Shown here: positions 1-11,814 of the stretch, piece after piece | Layout: each line of letters opens with the position of its first letter | Numbering within the stretch: the first letter of the stretch is position 1 | Assembly (NCBI GenBank): GCA_004794785.1 | Contig: SJOL01006398.1 | Span: forward strand, 315,858-379,857 | Length of the DNA: 64,000 bases | Direction: 5' to 3' | DNA from: Opisthorchis felineus | Taxonomy: Eukaryota; Platyhelminthes; Trematoda; Opisthorchiida; Opisthorchiidae | Notes under the pieces: generated by a model | The model's input: the letters and a program-made list of their open reading frames with translations, nothing else | Database searches by the model: none | What the model was told of the DNA's origin: nothing | Program-made: the position numbers and the translations under genes

Positions 1-867
1 ACATGATGTACGTTATATGTACGTTCTATGTTAGCCTGTTTATTCATATTAATTATGTTAGTACTGTATGGTGCACCACGGCAAGCTATGAAGCTGATAC
101 ACATCCTGCCGGCTTCTGTCAAGCTCCCCTCGCTACTCTTTAGAAAACAATTATTTTTTGCCCATTTTTGGGTGTACAATAGACTTGAAAAGACGTAAAG
201 TGTTCTGAAGAAGTGCCAAACAACAGATCTCGCAGCAGTTGAAATTAATTTTGAGGACTCTCGCCAACAGGACTTTTGGGTTGATTATCTTCCAAGTCAA
301 CCATGAAGATGCTTTTCACCATTTTTGAATAGAATACGAAACATTGCACTTGTATGCAATATCTTTGTGATATTTCGCCTTATATCGTCAGGTAGACGTC
401 ACAGAGTGTCGGGTTCTTGAAAACTCCTTGGGACTGAGGTATTCTGAACCCACAGTTCGGAGGAATGATGCAAATCAGTCGTCTACCACTCAACGCTCGT
501 ATAACACAGCCAGATTATACGTGTAACCTGATTCCATTTCTAGATGTGGTCAGTATCCATCTGCCCACACGTTGTGTCGGTTCAATATTTTGGGCGGCAA
601 AATATTCCAACATTTCATTTGGCAGACTGTTCGACATGGAAAACTCAGTTCACATCCGTTTCGATAAATAAAATAAACTGTTACAAATGGGACCATAAAA
701 TGACGTGGCAAGCTTGGACATGCTCAATGTTTACGCACTACTGGATTCAGCACAAAGTCGCTCCCTCAGACGTGTACATGAGGCACTTCACTTATTCAAA
801 ATGAGGAGACGGCACACTGTTGGTAGTGTGAGGAGATTTAAGGATTTTATTAGAGGTTTTACCACGG
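1..867. other. Unassigned DNA, no gene recognised
   Basis: Only short overlapping open frames are present here (for example 465-671 and 544-804, plus strand), with no recognisable protein motif and no consistent frame. No repeat shared with the rest of the window was noticed. Confidence 0.5.
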
Positions 868-998
868 GCAAATCGCGGTCGAACGGTTCAAAGTATTCAG
901 ACTACTAGCCGAGAGGTAGGGAGTTCGAGACTCCCCAGGGTTTCGTGAGATGCACAGTGATTCTCAGTGGGAGCCCTAAGGTGCGTCTCGGCTTTTGG
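868..998 (+). repeat. SINE-like repeat, family A (partial copy)
   Basis: This stretch shares with the 20.4, 29.7 and 44.0 kb copies an ordered set of words: a GAACGGTT-type block, 'TTCAGACTAC', an 'AGTTCGAGACTCCCC' block and then 'TTTCGTGAGATGCACA'. The first and third blocks sit about where the internal promoter A and B boxes of a tRNA gene would be, so a tRNA-derived SINE is a reasonable reading. The leading part seen in the longest copies is missing. Copies differ at many positions, which indicates an old insertion. Confidence 0.6.
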
Positions 999-3231
999 GA
1001 ACGGATTGTCTTCACTTAGAGGACAAAATTTGCATTGCAAAAGATGGCACTGTTTTGGTCATGTGTCTAGAAATAGTTATTCGGTGCAAGTACTGTACGC
1101 ATACTAGTAAACCGCACACTGGCCAGCTTAGATAAAAATTATAATGAATGACCAGTATAAGTATTGGAATATAGCTGCTGTGACGACACACCTCTGGTTA
1201 ATCCATCTTCTTGTCAGCACATGGTATGCGGTATAAACGTAGACTACCATAGGGATAGTATCGTGGACGGTAAAAGATTGAGAAAGGTAAATATTTTAGG
1301 AAAATTGACTGTCAATGAACCTGTTCAGTCATTAAGTGCACAACTATCGCTTGTGTCTGTCAAAACAGATGACTGTGGTGTAAAATGGTCCAATAACATC
1401 AGATTCCTATTCATTTAAAGGATAACAGTTTGATAGTGCTAGAGGATTTTTAGATCGTTTTGTACAATCAGTGAAATGTGACAGCTTTTTGAAATGGTTG
1501 CCAGTCAATTGAGATTGTTCAAGGTACTGATGACGGCAGTGACTGAACAGGGCCGAAAAGCCTAGGAGGCTGAAACTTTCAGTGCGAGTCAAAAGATCCG
1601 GAGCGGAAATGTCCAGCGGGGATCAACTTCAACAGAATAGACCCGCAATTCTGAGATTTTTCACGAGTCCGACGGTAGTAAAGTGATTTGCCCTTTGGTC
1701 AGGTATGGTCATTTATAGCGTAGATCAACGAACGTCTAAACGATCATGGTGCTAAATCATCCGCTGTATCAGACTTGTAAAACATTCCAACATTTTGTGC
1801 AAATCAGCTTAAAAATTCAGATTACGTGCCTTGCAACCAGCAGATATTTTATTCCACATTGGTGAGGTAGGTGTCTTCTTGAAATGTAAATTCTATTTAT
1901 GCAGGAGGAGCCCATTTTATTGTTGCTCATTCTCCAGATGCATATACTTGGGTTAAATTGTGAACAATAATTTTTCAAAAAATTACACCTGTTGTCCACA
2001 CTAATACAGTGAAGAAACTCAACAGAACCTCATCGATTTTTATTTCCCTCACTTCATGAAATAAGATTCGGCTACCTCAAATTTCACCTTTTATCAAAAG
2101 TTAAAACTGATTCACGTTTTATTGTCCACATTTGTTTTTCGGCAATTCCCTAGACAGATGGAAATCAATTGTTGGTATTTATAAGTGGACTAAGAGCCGT
2201 GGATGTAACTGTGATGTCAGATTTGTTGTGTACACACGTGCCGCAGTGGCGATTTAATGGTAATCAAATTGCAAACTGTCGCCTGTTAACGTCGGATTGA
2301 TGTGTAAAAGACTATCTGCACACAGGTGATGCTTTATGGCAAATACAGCCATAATTTGCGAATTGCCTTTTATTGAACAATGCTTTGTTGTGGGCGTCAT
2401 TCACACTTGTCGGGACGCTTGATAACGATTCCCTCTCTGATACGACTGTGCTTCCCTGCAAACCAACAGTAAACTAGTTGCATCCTAAAATTAGGAGTAC
2501 AACTGAACCGAATACGAGTAACAGTAAGAGATGCGCAAATAATTAACTGTAACTATGGCCTTCCGGGTGGTTTGTAGTTTGTTTTTATGTGTCACTCGTG
2601 GTCTAATTAGCTGCTGACTAATTCAGACAACCATTTGGCTACTGGTGACTAGTCATAAGATTTTGTCTGACTAGGTATCGATCTTTGCGGAGACCTGATA
2701 ATTACCAAGCTGTGGGTTTGTAATTTTACTTTGTGATATCGTTCACCTGTCACAGCTTTTCCGGTGTCGGCCGAGACCGCACTTTAAGCATCTGGCGAAG
2801 TTCCAAAACTATGGCTTGGTGATTACCACATCCGAAGACCGACCAGGCAAAACTTTCCGACCACTGACCAGCAATCGGCTGATTGTCTGAATACATGATA
2901 AGCTAGTTGGATTGAGAATCACACCGAAAACTGATTCTACTGGCAGCACAATTTCGTTGGTAGACCGAATGGATCAAAGTTAACAGCCCACGTTTTTCAA
3001 TGGAAGTGTTATGAGTCCGATCCCTTATGATCATCTGATGGCTCCCAATAAAGGCTAGAGAACATTTCGTAGTCAACCTACACCTTTTATCCACATTACG
3101 CGAAATTTTTTGGTCTATATTCATTGAGGATTAAATAATATTCATGGGCTTTAATCAGAATCCACCACAACATAATGCGTTTGGATGTGTAATCCTCACT
3201 TAATACAACCCGAATATATCTCCAGGATCTT
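999..3231. other. Unassigned DNA, no gene recognised
   Basis: The longest open frames here are 60-84 codons on mixed strands and frames. None shows a domain motif or paired splice signals, and no repeat family of this window was recognised. Confidence 0.5.
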
Positions 3232-3312
3232 TAAACATTATATAATATATACATATATTATATATATATTATATATCATATCATACATTATATATCATAT
3301 TATATAATATGA
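3232..3312. repeat. AT microsatellite
   Basis: The run is made almost entirely of TA and ATATC-like units, including several TATATATA blocks separated by single C bases. It is simple-sequence DNA with no coding content. Confidence 0.9.
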
Positions 3313-4134
3313 TTGTTCGCCCAGCGAGAACCAAATCTACATCTGGCCCTTGAAAGAAGGTGATCTCATAATGTGAGGTAAGCCTACTGAAATTTCCGAC
3401 CAAGTTTTCATTTTCTCATAAGGGCAATGCATCAGCCACAAATTCTTAACAAACTGTACCCGTTTAAAAGACAAAAAGCCTACAGATTCTTGGTACGTCC
3501 GAAGAATTAACACAACCGGTTGCGTAATATTTACGCTAAAATGGTCTAGCGTCAAAATTGGACGACGGGCTGTTCAAGTTCGCGATTCTGCAATCTGGTG
3601 TCCGTGCAGCTACATTATTTTGTGAGTTTTTCATCGGGCTGGAATGGCACGGCATGTCATCGTTAGTCAAGACATGACAGAGCATTCAGTTTCACTCGAA
3701 CGACAAATTGCACTATAAAGTGCAGCCCACTTACACCACTAAGCCGAAAACACCATGCCCGTCCTTGTCAGCTGTGTGTATCTTACAATTCTAGAGATGA
3801 GCTTAGAGCTGTAGCACCCAGGGACCAGGTTGAAGACTGAAGTTCACTTCCAAGTAGGTCATCCTGTTCTACGACCTGGCGTTGACTGTTTTCTCGAATG
3901 ATTACTTGTCATAGAATGTTGCTCTTTCACACTAGGATTGGCCGAAAAATCAACTGGATATAAACCGTCATTTGTGTAGGTATAACCGAGGACGTAAAGG
4001 ATTATGACATCTACTCAGTACACGAATGCAGCAGTGGATTGGGGAAAAGTTCGTGTACGGCTACGTTGAAAATGCTCAACAACAGATTATGATAAAACAT
4101 GATCACTGATTTCGATTTACTGACCGGCTGTCTA
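3313..4134. other. Unassigned DNA, no gene recognised
   Basis: There is one minus-strand open frame of 72 codons at 3337-3555 without recognisable motifs. Nothing else was identified. The stretch borders the 3' end of the LINE. Confidence 0.45.
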
Positions 4135-4178
4135 GTAGAAGCTCATCGTCATCATCCTCATCACAAATTTCATCAGCA
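4135..4178 (-). repeat. GAT-rich run, possible LINE 3' tail
   Basis: Read on the minus strand this is a degenerate series of GATGA and GAGGATGATGACGAT units. RTE-type LINEs commonly end in short simple repeats rather than poly(A), and the run lies about 200 bases beyond the recognisable C-terminal coding region. That it is the tail is an inference. Confidence 0.4.
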
Positions 4179-4369
4179 TCGTCCTTTTCAGTTGTAAACC
4201 ATATGCATATTGTATAGTGATAAAAGCAGCCACAGATTCGTGCACCGATGAGTTGGTAATAAATAGATGGATGGTTGTAACAGTAGCTGATATATTCGAC
4301 GTCTGAATTCAGGAGTGACAGTGGACATTTCACTAGGAAGATTGGGCGCTGAAGCTATGCACTGAGGGT

Positions 4370-4869
4370 AACAGCTTGGATGCCTGCGCGCCACCAAGCG
4401 CTCGACTGGGTCATATTTGTCAATGTCTCAAACTGTTGATGTGTCCTGTCTTGGAGTCCCCGTACGGGAAGACAGCAATGACCGGTGCAGTCGAACGTGC
4501 TGGCAATCGTCCTCATACTTTGCCGCTAAGTCATTGCCTGACCTTCCCTGGCTCGTTTTCAACCCTCCTCTGGTTGTGCTAGAAGGGCCATTTGAAGGAG
4601 CCTGTCAGCGTGCGTACGGAGCACTTTCACAAGCCCCCGCAAACTGTGGAGTGTGCTCAGTTCATCTATCGCTGGCGAGTGATTTCCAAAACCATTCGAC
4701 GTACTCCAGCATTACCGATCTGGTGTACCCGCCAGAATCTGGTAATACCCGAAGACACTGACGTTCAAACAGTAAAAGGTTTTACCGTTCTCAGCAAGTA
4801 GCATCTAGGTTCCTGGCCCATGTAGGAATGCGGGGCACGCAGTAGTATTGTTAACTCGATCCTTGACAG
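4370..4869 (-). pseudogene. LINE reverse transcriptase C-terminal region remnant
   Basis: It continues directly from a thumb-like block, K-A-R-V-A-F..K-L followed by an Arg triplet, at about 4866-4925 on the minus strand. Beyond it the reading keeps the general character of the RTE C-terminal region but is broken by stops and frame changes. Plus-strand open frames at 4376-4801 run antisense to this region and are not separate genes. Confidence 0.6.
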
Positions 4870-5930
4870 ATAGGATGTTGCCACGCCTGCGTTGCAGGCG
4901 ATGCAATTTGACGAAAGCTACTCTGGCTTTCTTGATTAGGGTGGAAATAGATCACCAAGGATGATAAGCTACTCAGGCAGACAGATTAGTCTACTACCTC
5001 AGTCGGCTCATTCGCAAGCATGAGGTCCGTGTCTGTTCCCACTCAGTCTCGTAGGAGCACTCTATGAGTTTCAGGTCTGAAGCACACACCAAACTGTGAG
5101 GTGGAATTATTCAAGTTATTTAATATTGTCTGCATTATGATACTATCAGATCCAAGAAGAGCCGCATCGTCTGCGAACTTGTCCCCTGTGAGCGAACACG
5201 CTGGAAGCATTTTGATCCCACAGGTATTTGAGTCTATTAGTTGGTCTTTCATTATCACATCAATGAGAAAGTTGAAGAATAAGGGTAAAAGAGAAGGCTT
5301 TGCCTGGCATAACTTGATGTAATAAACTCAGGTAAGGGTTTACTGTGGAAGTTCAAGTACTCACAGGAATTGACCCAAAAAGGCCTGAGGGGGGGGAATT
5401 ATTGGGGAAGCCTTTGCCCCACAGATAGTGCCACAGTGTTCACGCTTTCCTGGAAACAATGCCAACGTTCCATATATATATATATGGATTGATGATTGAT
5501 GCATCCTCCTGTAGTAAAAATCTCAATTTGGTTTTTACGGATTTATCTATGTCAATGTCTAGTCAAACTTCAGAGATGACACCAAAGGGGACCTTCAATG
5601 CCACGGCTGTCAAGCTAATTTCGCAATGCTTCTTGCACTATGTTTTCTCACCCATGTTGAAAATAGGGACGATTATTGACGTGTCCTTTTTTCGGCCATT
5701 TCTTCTCCAATCCATAATGCACCAATGCGTTTTGCAGGTGGGTGACGGAGATTCCAAATCTGCTGTGAAGAGTGCTGGAGGTCCTGGTGCCTTCTCACTT
5801 TTTAGGAGGGATATTGCTTACTTTTTCTCGTTTTGTTCAGAGGGTGCTTTCCATTCGCGCGCATACACCGTCTACAGAGGCGTTGCTGTAGGAAGCCACC
5901 CAATCATTTCTCCGAAATGATGGACCCGTT
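4870..5930 (-). pseudogene. LINE reverse transcriptase remnant
   Basis: In order on the minus strand are: I-H-S-Q (5946-5957, just upstream), W-L-P-T-A-T-P (5878-5898), K-A-P-G-P (5779-5793), an I-I-V-P-I-F block (about 5648-5682), an I-S-L-T block (5597-5627), L-P-E-F-I-T-S-S ending in R-Q (5300-5338), F-N-F-L-I-D (about 5270), the catalytic F-A-D-D box (5166-5177) and a D-L-M-L-A..E-V-V-D block (about 5000-5045). These match the fingers and palm of RTE-type reverse transcriptase, which copies element RNA into DNA. F-A-D-D replaces the usual Y-A-D-D. A frame change separates R-Q from the next block. A TGA at 5043-5045 stands where the family has Trp. The stretch that should carry the first catalytic Asp, between about 5470 and 5400, is shortened and that Asp is not seen. 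Confidence 0.85.
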
Positions 5931-6149
5931 TTTCAATCGGCGTTATTGGGAATGAATAACTGAGCCGACTTCTTCATCTTTCGTTTCACTGATAGTTGCT
6001 TTATTTGGCGACGCGATTGTATTAAGTGGTATCGACCACGATTGGTTAGGGTGATCGGGATTTCCTCCATTATCTGAGCTTCTGATTGCCCACTAGAGCT
6101 CTTGGTCATTCAGGAGACTCTCCATTATTTGGCATTTGGGAAATGTACA

Positions 6150-7800
6150 TGCACTTTTGTTGCCTGCTGATACGGATTTCCGGGCACAAATCGGGACTGG
6201 TGATCTGGGTGATATCCAACGATCTTTGGTTTTACCCTGGAAGTCGGACAGACAGCATTAAATACCGCTAGCATAGCTCGTTTAATATTTCACCATACGT
6301 CTCCCACGTTTTTTTTACAAGTTCTACGATCCACTCTGTGAAGTAGTTCGGTTAGCTCAGCTCGGTACTTTTGAGCTATGGTAGTTTCCCAAGGAGACTG
6401 GATTGGCGTGTTTATTTTTCACTTGTGAAGTGAATTATCAGACGTGTTTACACTGTGTTTTGATCTTAATCAGGTTGAGCAGCAGTCATCAATTGCGGCT
6501 CCCCATCAGTGGTTGATAGGCACCTGGTCCAGTTGGACTCAAGACTGATTTGAACTTGGTGGACGCCCGGTTATACGGTGCCGAACAGAAGCAGTTGATG
6601 CTCAGCACACACCTGGAGAAGTCGCTACCTGCTGTATTTGAGGTGATCATCAACTTTGAATGGACCTTACAGATGTGATTTCAAAGAGTTCAGATGAACT
6701 ACGTGGGCATCGCTGGTAAGGATCACCGTGTCAGTCCTTCAAACCCAGGTAAATCTCAATGGAAAGCATTCTTCTCTGCATCGCAACTGTAGTGCATCGG
6801 GGCATCAGCTGAAACAACAAACAGGCACGGTTTTTCAAGTCGAGCGGCAATAAGCTCGATTGTTGGATAACCGAAAGTTTTATCCACTGGAATCCAGTCC
6901 GGCCAAGCTCATTGAGCTCTGGAGCTGACTGCAACTTCCCCATCGCTTCTGAATCATTAGATACACGGGAAAGAAAAAGTGAAAATATAGATTTGGCTTG
7001 GGCACTTTAAAGTGCATGATGACCCCTAAGTTTTGTGTGCCTGTTTCAGAGCCGCGCTATGCATCGGCTTAAAGATAATACGAGATCATTGCAAGCGTTT
7101 CCTCGTCTCCCGGGCGTAGAAGATATCTCATGTTAAAGTCTTCATTCATGATGGACAGTGGAATGGGTAAAGCACATCATTCAGATACCTGGCGATGAAG
7201 TGTTCTATCGACTTTTGTTTGTAGGCTGGAAAGTTGTTTGTAGGGGCGCTCAGTGAACGATGAACTGCACCGGCAAATGATACTTTTTGGTTGCCCAGTC
7301 CGAGGAAGAGGGTTTAGTTGAGGTACTTATACTTATCCTTAGAATCATCAGGGGGAAGAAAGATTGTGTCAAGGGCTCTCGCCCCTAGCTCCTAATTATT
7401 GGGAACCCTGCCCAGAGCCTATGACACATTGGTCTGACGTGCTCAGCTGCCGCGCACAGCAGATCCACTTGAATTCACACAGAAATCGTAGCAAGGTTTA
7501 AACATTCCGACCGAATCAGATGCTTTGCCGGCGATCCTGACCAACCGACGTTTTATGACCCGTACTTCAACGGGGGAAGGCAGTATTCCTGCTTCCATAA
7601 TCATGGACATACTGATCGCCTGACGGAAACATCTACAATCCCACTGTAGAAGATGGTACGACTTGAAACCCAGATCAACTACGAATTTGAGTTCTCGTAG
7701 TGCGGGCCTCGTCTCATTTAGTCTGACTGATTCCTTCTGACCTTGCCACGGTTGCACCTTGTGGAACAAAAAAACAATGTGGCCTGCGGGCTCACTTCAG
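6150..7800 (-). pseudogene. LINE endonuclease (APE-type) and linker remnant
   Basis: Two short motifs typical of the apurinic/apyrimidinic-like endonuclease of these LINEs are visible on the minus strand. One is S-A-P-T at 7239-7250, in place of the usual S-A-Y-A-P-T. The other is D-F-N at 7132-7140, the family's G-D-F-N-A-Q block. They lie in different frames and in the expected order. In living elements this domain nicks target DNA to prime reverse transcription. Downstream residues expected around the S-D-H end block could not be found. Between about 6.7 and 6.2 kb the reading resembles the linker between endonuclease and reverse transcriptase but is heavily broken. An open minus frame at 7443-7769 falls in the expected N-terminal part; its match to the family is not clear. 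Confidence 0.6.
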
Positions 7801-9139
7801 CGGCACCATTTTTTAGGTGGCACCTTTAGGTCTGCAGTAGAAACTAGGCAAGTTGTATGCAGGTATAAATGTGTGATCCGAACCCAAAGAGCTCAACCAC
7901 AAGTGTTTTTTCCATAGGTGTGAGCATAGGGATTGGATGTGGACCTCGCTGATTGTTCACCATCAGTTCGATAATCTTCTGAGTGAATCAGCAGCTGGCT
8001 AGATGAAGAAGCACACACTAATACATTTGGCATTGGCTTCTCCGAGGGTTAATTCCATGGGTGTCATCGAATTCAGAGGTGCATGCAGATACCTTGAAGT
8101 TTAGTATGAATCCCAGTGCTCATCACCAAACGTAATTCGTAGAAAATTAAAAACTCAACAAACTGTAAACACTTGTGACCCAATTGAGTTGATAACACAT
8201 GGCAGGTTGACTAAAGGTCCTCCGATTTTGCCTTATTAGGTTCAACGCTGGCTTTCAAATGTTCATGAAGCGTCTACTCCCAAATAATAAACAGCAACTA
8301 ACGGTGATATGACCCACGACTTCCACATCTTATACAGTTATTCTTCATAACTTTATTGCGGATTTTCCGAATTCCGAATTTTGATTTAACATACTGGATG
8401 GCTGAGGTCTGTCACTTACCTTCTCAGTCCGGGGAAAAAACATGGAGCACCACGAGTGGAAAATAATCAAGTCTTTTTAATTTGCCGAAAATGTAGACTG
8501 CGTGACATCAAGAAGTGATCCAAGAGACAAATTAATTTCGCGGTGTTTGGAGAGGCGAACCTTAACGACATCGGGGGTTAAGAAACCTGAGAACTGCGTG
8601 CAGGGTATGTAAGCTATTAATGGAAACTCAAATAAAAAGAATGAAGGAAGCGCAAAAATAGAAGATGGAATATTTATCTATGTGTTAAGCGTTACTTAAT
8701 CACAGGGGGAAAATGAGGAAAAATCATTCCTTGTGTGGCTTTATACAGCCGCCATCACGACATCCCATTCAGTATTTGAAAAAATAAAATAGAAACTGAC
8801 GATCATGAAGGTCACAGAATGCGTCATTGTTGGATATCTGTACCAGCAGTGTGCAACTAATGTTTTCTGATCATAGTAATTTTTACTTGAACCGTGTGGT
8901 ATTCAATTTAATAAAGTCCAAGTTAATATATTACGTGAAAGGAAGTAAATCCGCTAGTTATCTGAATGACGCCTGAACTCGCATAATTTAACCTCCTTCA
9001 AAACTGAGACCAGTTTTATTGCAGATAGCGTCAGTTTAAGTCGCATTCGCCAAAGTAAACTCTTTCACTCAATCAACTTTTATGCTGTCATCAGCGGAGG
9101 AAGTTTTACTTCGAAAACCAGAGGAAAATTCCACAGAGG
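7801..9139. other. Unassigned DNA, no gene recognised
   Basis: No open frame over about 60 codons and no repeat recognised. The start may include the 5' untranslated part of the LINE. Confidence 0.5.
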
Positions 9140-9238
9140 TTATTGGGAATCATCAGCAGTGCGCATCTGACGAATTTCTAGGAAGTGTCGAACTCGGGGA
9201 CTCCCAGATAGTTAGTAAGCATAAGTTCGACCAAGAGT
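9140..9238 (-). repeat. SINE-like repeat, family A (partial copy)
   Basis: Read on the minus strand it shows the family A order: a GGTCGAAC block, a 'CCCCGAGTTCGA' block, then 'CAGATGCGCACTGCTGATGA' and 'TTCCCAATA'. The last two words recur almost unchanged in the 20.6 and 29.7 kb copies. Only the tRNA-like part and the following segment are present. Confidence 0.65.
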
Positions 9239-11754
9239 AGACGGCCATTAGTGCGCTGTGCCATCCGAGTCCACGGTGAAACTGGTCTCCCCAACACGGA
9301 TCCCTTAATTACTCATAAATCCCAGTGACTATAAAAGCAAATACGTAATTCAGAAAGTCTGACAGCTCACCGGCGTGTCTTGCGTGCACATCTGTGCTGT
9401 TACTGCTCTGTGAGTGCAGGTTAGACACATTTCCATCAAACCGCATTTTTATGAACCGTAGATGAATTGTCTGGATATCAAACACCAATCCGAACAACTT
9501 TGATTTTAAATCTCTCGTAGGTGATTCCCAACATGGATGAAGCAGCCATTTATTGGTTATATTATAGTAAGCACAAACAAGATTCTTTCAAAAGTTAAAA
9601 ATTCACAGTTGACTGTTAAATCTCATCTTATGAAACGCAGCTTGATTATACTGATCAAAGGGTTTGTGAGCAAATGTGTTCAAGGTTTTGCACTGAGAAA
9701 TGCTTGCATGATAAAGTACCGCAAACGACATAGATGAGGTAAATACTCATTAAAAATCACTTTTGGATGTTCACTGCCGTCTTTCACCATCGTTGCTTAG
9801 TGCTAGAATACACAGGTCTGTTAGTACTAAGCTGTCAGCCTAACGTGTGATCGAGCCAAGTGGTAGATATAGAATCGCATTCTCTCAATGGTGCATTCTA
9901 AGTCCAAGGTATATGCAGTATCAGCAGATAAAATTAGTAGAATGGTCACTTTGATATTTCGCCAAGGATTGAAGAATGTAAGCATTTTCTTAAGAAGAAA
10001 AGTCGCAGTCGACGGGTGCAAAAGCCTTGTTGCTTCGGCGAGTTTAGAAAACAAGTTGGATATCCCAGGTATAAACCCTGTTGATGCTTAGCACAATCGA
10101 CTCTGTTTGCCTGTATTTTGTTTGGATAGATGCTTATTAACCAAGCGGCAACTTTACGAGAAATCTGGTCACTTCTCATGGCTTTCAGTTGCAGAGTTGA
10201 AGTTCTGTGAACCAGATAGATTGCACAGTGAACAAAGAGAAACAAAACGCTTTCAACACATTTTCACGGGATTAGTGCAGCTGTAACACATCTAGATATT
10301 CACTGAACTGACAAAAAGCATCTGTACAAACGCGAGTAATAATTACATCTGGGTGGATAAACACGTGATGTTTGCCTGGCTTCTGGCCGATCAGTCGGTG
10401 GCTGATTCTGACCTCTGTGTACATAATGAAAAGGACGCAGGCGACTGCCTTCACCAGACAAGCGGTGCAATATCGAAGTTGGCGGTTGCTTTTTTGTTGG
10501 CTGAAAAACCCATTTAATTGCCATAAAAGTTTCACAATAGACAGTTTTTGACACAAGTTTTGTTTCGTGTGGAGCGCTGATATAGGTCAAAATGAATTAG
10601 ACACATTTACAGCTCGGTATTAGACTTAAATGACCATCGGGAAGCAAAATGTGATCCACCTAATTACACCAAGCAGGTTTTTCGTCTCAAGCGTGAGTGG
10701 TTTTTCATATTGTTCAGGTGGAGTTGGAGCTACCGTTATCATTGAACACCCGACCATTGGTTTTGCATCTGTGTTGACTGGAGAGACCTGGTGGGCGTCA
10801 CCGGTAATGGAATTTGTGTCCATAACTGCGTGACCTATCCAGATGGCCCAGACACGTCATTTTGCGGTGAACAGAGTGAACAGGCTAGTAAAAACGCCAT
10901 GTGACCGATTTATTCATCTTTACCGAAATAATGTAAATGAGGACAAAATTTTCGAGTGTGACCGAGATTTACGGGAGCCGACAACATATTTCCAGATGTT
11001 GACAATAACTGTAGTACTATATGTTGTTGTGTTGATTGCAAAAACTCCGTCTCCTATGACTTGAGGAGAACGACCACACTCTGGTGTTTGCCTGTCAGCT
11101 GAAGTGCGTGAGCTGAGAGCTTTGTTCCATTAAAGTTTCTGTATTTGATAAAAGCCGTTGTGTTCCTAGTTTTTAAACTTTTTAAGGTGATCTTCTTGGT
11201 GTTTTCCCAATTAACACCACTGGATGATTAGAACTTTTGGTCACGTGAACTGTTGGTGTGTTCATTTACTGAACTGCTGTCCCTGTTTCCGAGGGGATGT
11301 CGTTAAAGGATGTTTACTGTGAGAATTTTATGTTCATTCAGTAGCTAACAAATAGCTTCAAGAGAGCTGCTGCTGCAGGGACGTGAGTGACTTCATAGAA
11401 AGCTCGGGTTGATTGGTCCAGATGTCAGCGCTTATTGCAAGGACTAGGAGATGAATCGCTTCGGAAATGCATTACTAGGAGTTATCGTGGTTAAACGATC
11501 CAGCCCCGTTTTCCGCGTTCTTAGCTGCACAAGCTTGTGTTTTGCGCGCATTCAGGCTGATTACCATAGGGTTTTCAGTGTATGTTAAGAACTTTGAATC
11601 CAAGTAGGTGGGATCAAAAGCTTATATTTGACTTCATCTCCATAGGAATATTCTATTACGGTTCTGAGTAAACTCCAAATTCTAAATTTAACTAAAACTT
11701 AGTCAACTGTGCGTCGTCTGAAATGCTTATGTACTTTCGTGTGCAAAGTGGTTT
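9239..11754. other. Unassigned DNA, no gene recognised
   Basis: Several 65-99 codon open frames overlap on both strands, for example 9946-10245 and 10272-10590 (minus) and 10630-10833 (plus). None has a recognisable motif, and opposite-strand pairs of similar length argue for chance. Confidence 0.5.
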
Positions 11755-11814
11755 GCATTGTACACTTCAGTACAGTGTGTACAGTGTACAGTCAGTGTGT
11801 ACAGTACAGTGTCA
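11755..11814. repeat. Short GTACAGTGT minisatellite
   Basis: The words GTACAGTGT, GTACAGT and CAGTGTGTAC alternate over about 60 bases. GTAC is self-complementary, so units can also pair with one another as small hairpins. It has no coding content. Confidence 0.8.

Larger units (their letters stand above)
4135..7800 (-). mobile_element. Decayed RTE-like LINE, nearly full length
   Basis: Translating the minus strand in pieces gives, in the correct order, the blocks of an RTE-type non-LTR retrotransposon: an endonuclease region (about 7.8-6.6 kb), a linker, a reverse transcriptase (about 5.93-4.9 kb) and a thumb plus C-terminal region (about 4.9-4.37 kb). A degenerate GAT-rich run at 4135-4178 is a plausible 3' tail. 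A total of about 3.6 kb is close to the usual length of RTE elements. The reading frame changes several times and is interrupted by stops, so this is a dead copy. Block order and spacing make a chance match very unlikely. The exact 5' end and any target-site duplication could not be fixed by eye. Confidence 0.85.

Noticed and set aside
4417..4761. Plus-strand open frame of 114 codons
   Set aside because: It is antisense to the LINE C-terminal region and has no motif of its own.
5459..5920. Plus-strand open frame of 153 codons
   Set aside because: It is antisense to the reverse transcriptase blocks of the minus-strand LINE, which explain the DNA better.
9075..9100. A-D-D on the minus strand as a reverse transcriptase box
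   Set aside because: It is preceded by Ser, not an aromatic residue, and no other block is nearby.
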